DNA of 64,000 nucleotides from DATKAS01 sp963733765 (GTDB lineage: Bacteria; Actinomycetota; Acidimicrobiia; Acidimicrobiales; DATKAS01). Position numbers and translations under genes: made by a program. The notes under the pieces are model-generated. The model did no database searches. It saw only the letters and a program-made list of their open reading frames with translations, and had not been told where the DNA came from. The stretch is taken from NCBI GenBank assembly GCA_963733765.1, contig CAVTEI010000003.1:2604001-2668000 (forward strand), given 5' to 3'. Below are positions 63,931 through 64,000 of this stretch, in pieces. Each line of letters opens with the position of its first letter. Position 1 is the first letter of the stretch.

Positions 63931-64000
63931 TCAGCTGAGAAGGTCGCGGACCTGATCGTCTTCGAGGCGGCGGAACGCCCGACGGCCGTTGCCGCGGGCG
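63931..64000 (-). CDS. prcA: C-terminal end of a gene, probably proteasome alpha subunit
   Basis: Only 22 codons are inside the window, reading ARGNGRRAFRRLEDDQVRDL then LS and a stop at 63931. The R-x-F-R-R-L...LL ending resembles actinobacterial PrcA C-termini, and pafA nearby makes a proteasome gene likely. The evidence is too short to be sure. Confidence 0.4.
   Translation of the reverse strand, partial: ARGNGRRAFRRLEDDQVRDLLS

Overview
The window is high-GC DNA from an actinobacterium, most likely of class Acidimicrobiia. Supporting features are a Pup ligase (pafA), a probable proteasome alpha tail, the order gcvH-garA-ftsR-DUF151-merR known from mycobacteria, a DUF4193 protein, several F420/flavin LLM oxidoreductases, a DinB-type thiol transferase, and frequent GTG/TTG starts with 4-base gene overlaps. 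Genus cannot be read from the sequence.

Layout. 0-1.3 kb: a reverse-strand response regulator/flavin reductase fusion. 1.4-1.6 kb: a promoter followed by a strongly structured, terminator-ended RNA. 1.6-13.8 kb: a sugar locus with a GH36-like alpha-galactosidase, two small genes, an ABC importer (ATPase, lipoprotein, two permeases), a GH94 cellobiose phosphorylase and a GH13 alpha-glucosidase. 14.5-17.7 kb: an overlapping run of P450, O-methyltransferase, VOC and DinB genes. 17.8-22.3 kb: potassium channel, MocR regulator, membrane protein, acyltransferase. 22.3-25.6 kb: reductive pyrimidine breakdown genes on the reverse strand. 25.7-29.0 kb: housekeeping and repair genes. 29.0-36.9 kb: phospholipid synthase, sugar nucleotidyltransferase, then gcvH, garA, ftsR, hpt, DUF151, merR, a small nuclease-like gene and gcvT. 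36.9-42.1 kb: LLM oxidoreductases, an inositol-phosphorylceramide-synthase-like PAP2 protein, a class II aldolase and a sphingosine-phosphate-lyase-like PLP enzyme. 42.1-45.2 kb: gcvP behind a tandem glycine riboswitch. 45.3-54.6 kb: small zinc proteins, enoyl-CoA hydratase, NUDIX, GNAT, DUF4193, LysM/transglycosylase, a double-length ThyX homologue and a dehydrogenase. 54.8-59.3 kb: YegS-like protein, HelY helicase, tatC, tatB. 59.3-64 kb: zinc ribbon, glycerophosphodiesterase, signal peptidase, pafA, lipoprotein, probable prcA end.

The glycine cleavage genes H, T and P lie within 13 kb but in separate transcription units. The sugar locus would import oligosaccharides and split them inside the cell by phosphorolysis and hydrolysis. 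The reverse-strand genes at 54.8-59.3 kb form a tightly coupled run.

A dominant technical feature is single-base frameshifts, nearly all +1. About 25 lie between 4.5 and 12.8 kb and roughly 15 elsewhere. Protein similarity continues unbroken in the shifted frame and catalytic residues are kept, so I treat these as probable consensus errors and annotate the full gene spans.
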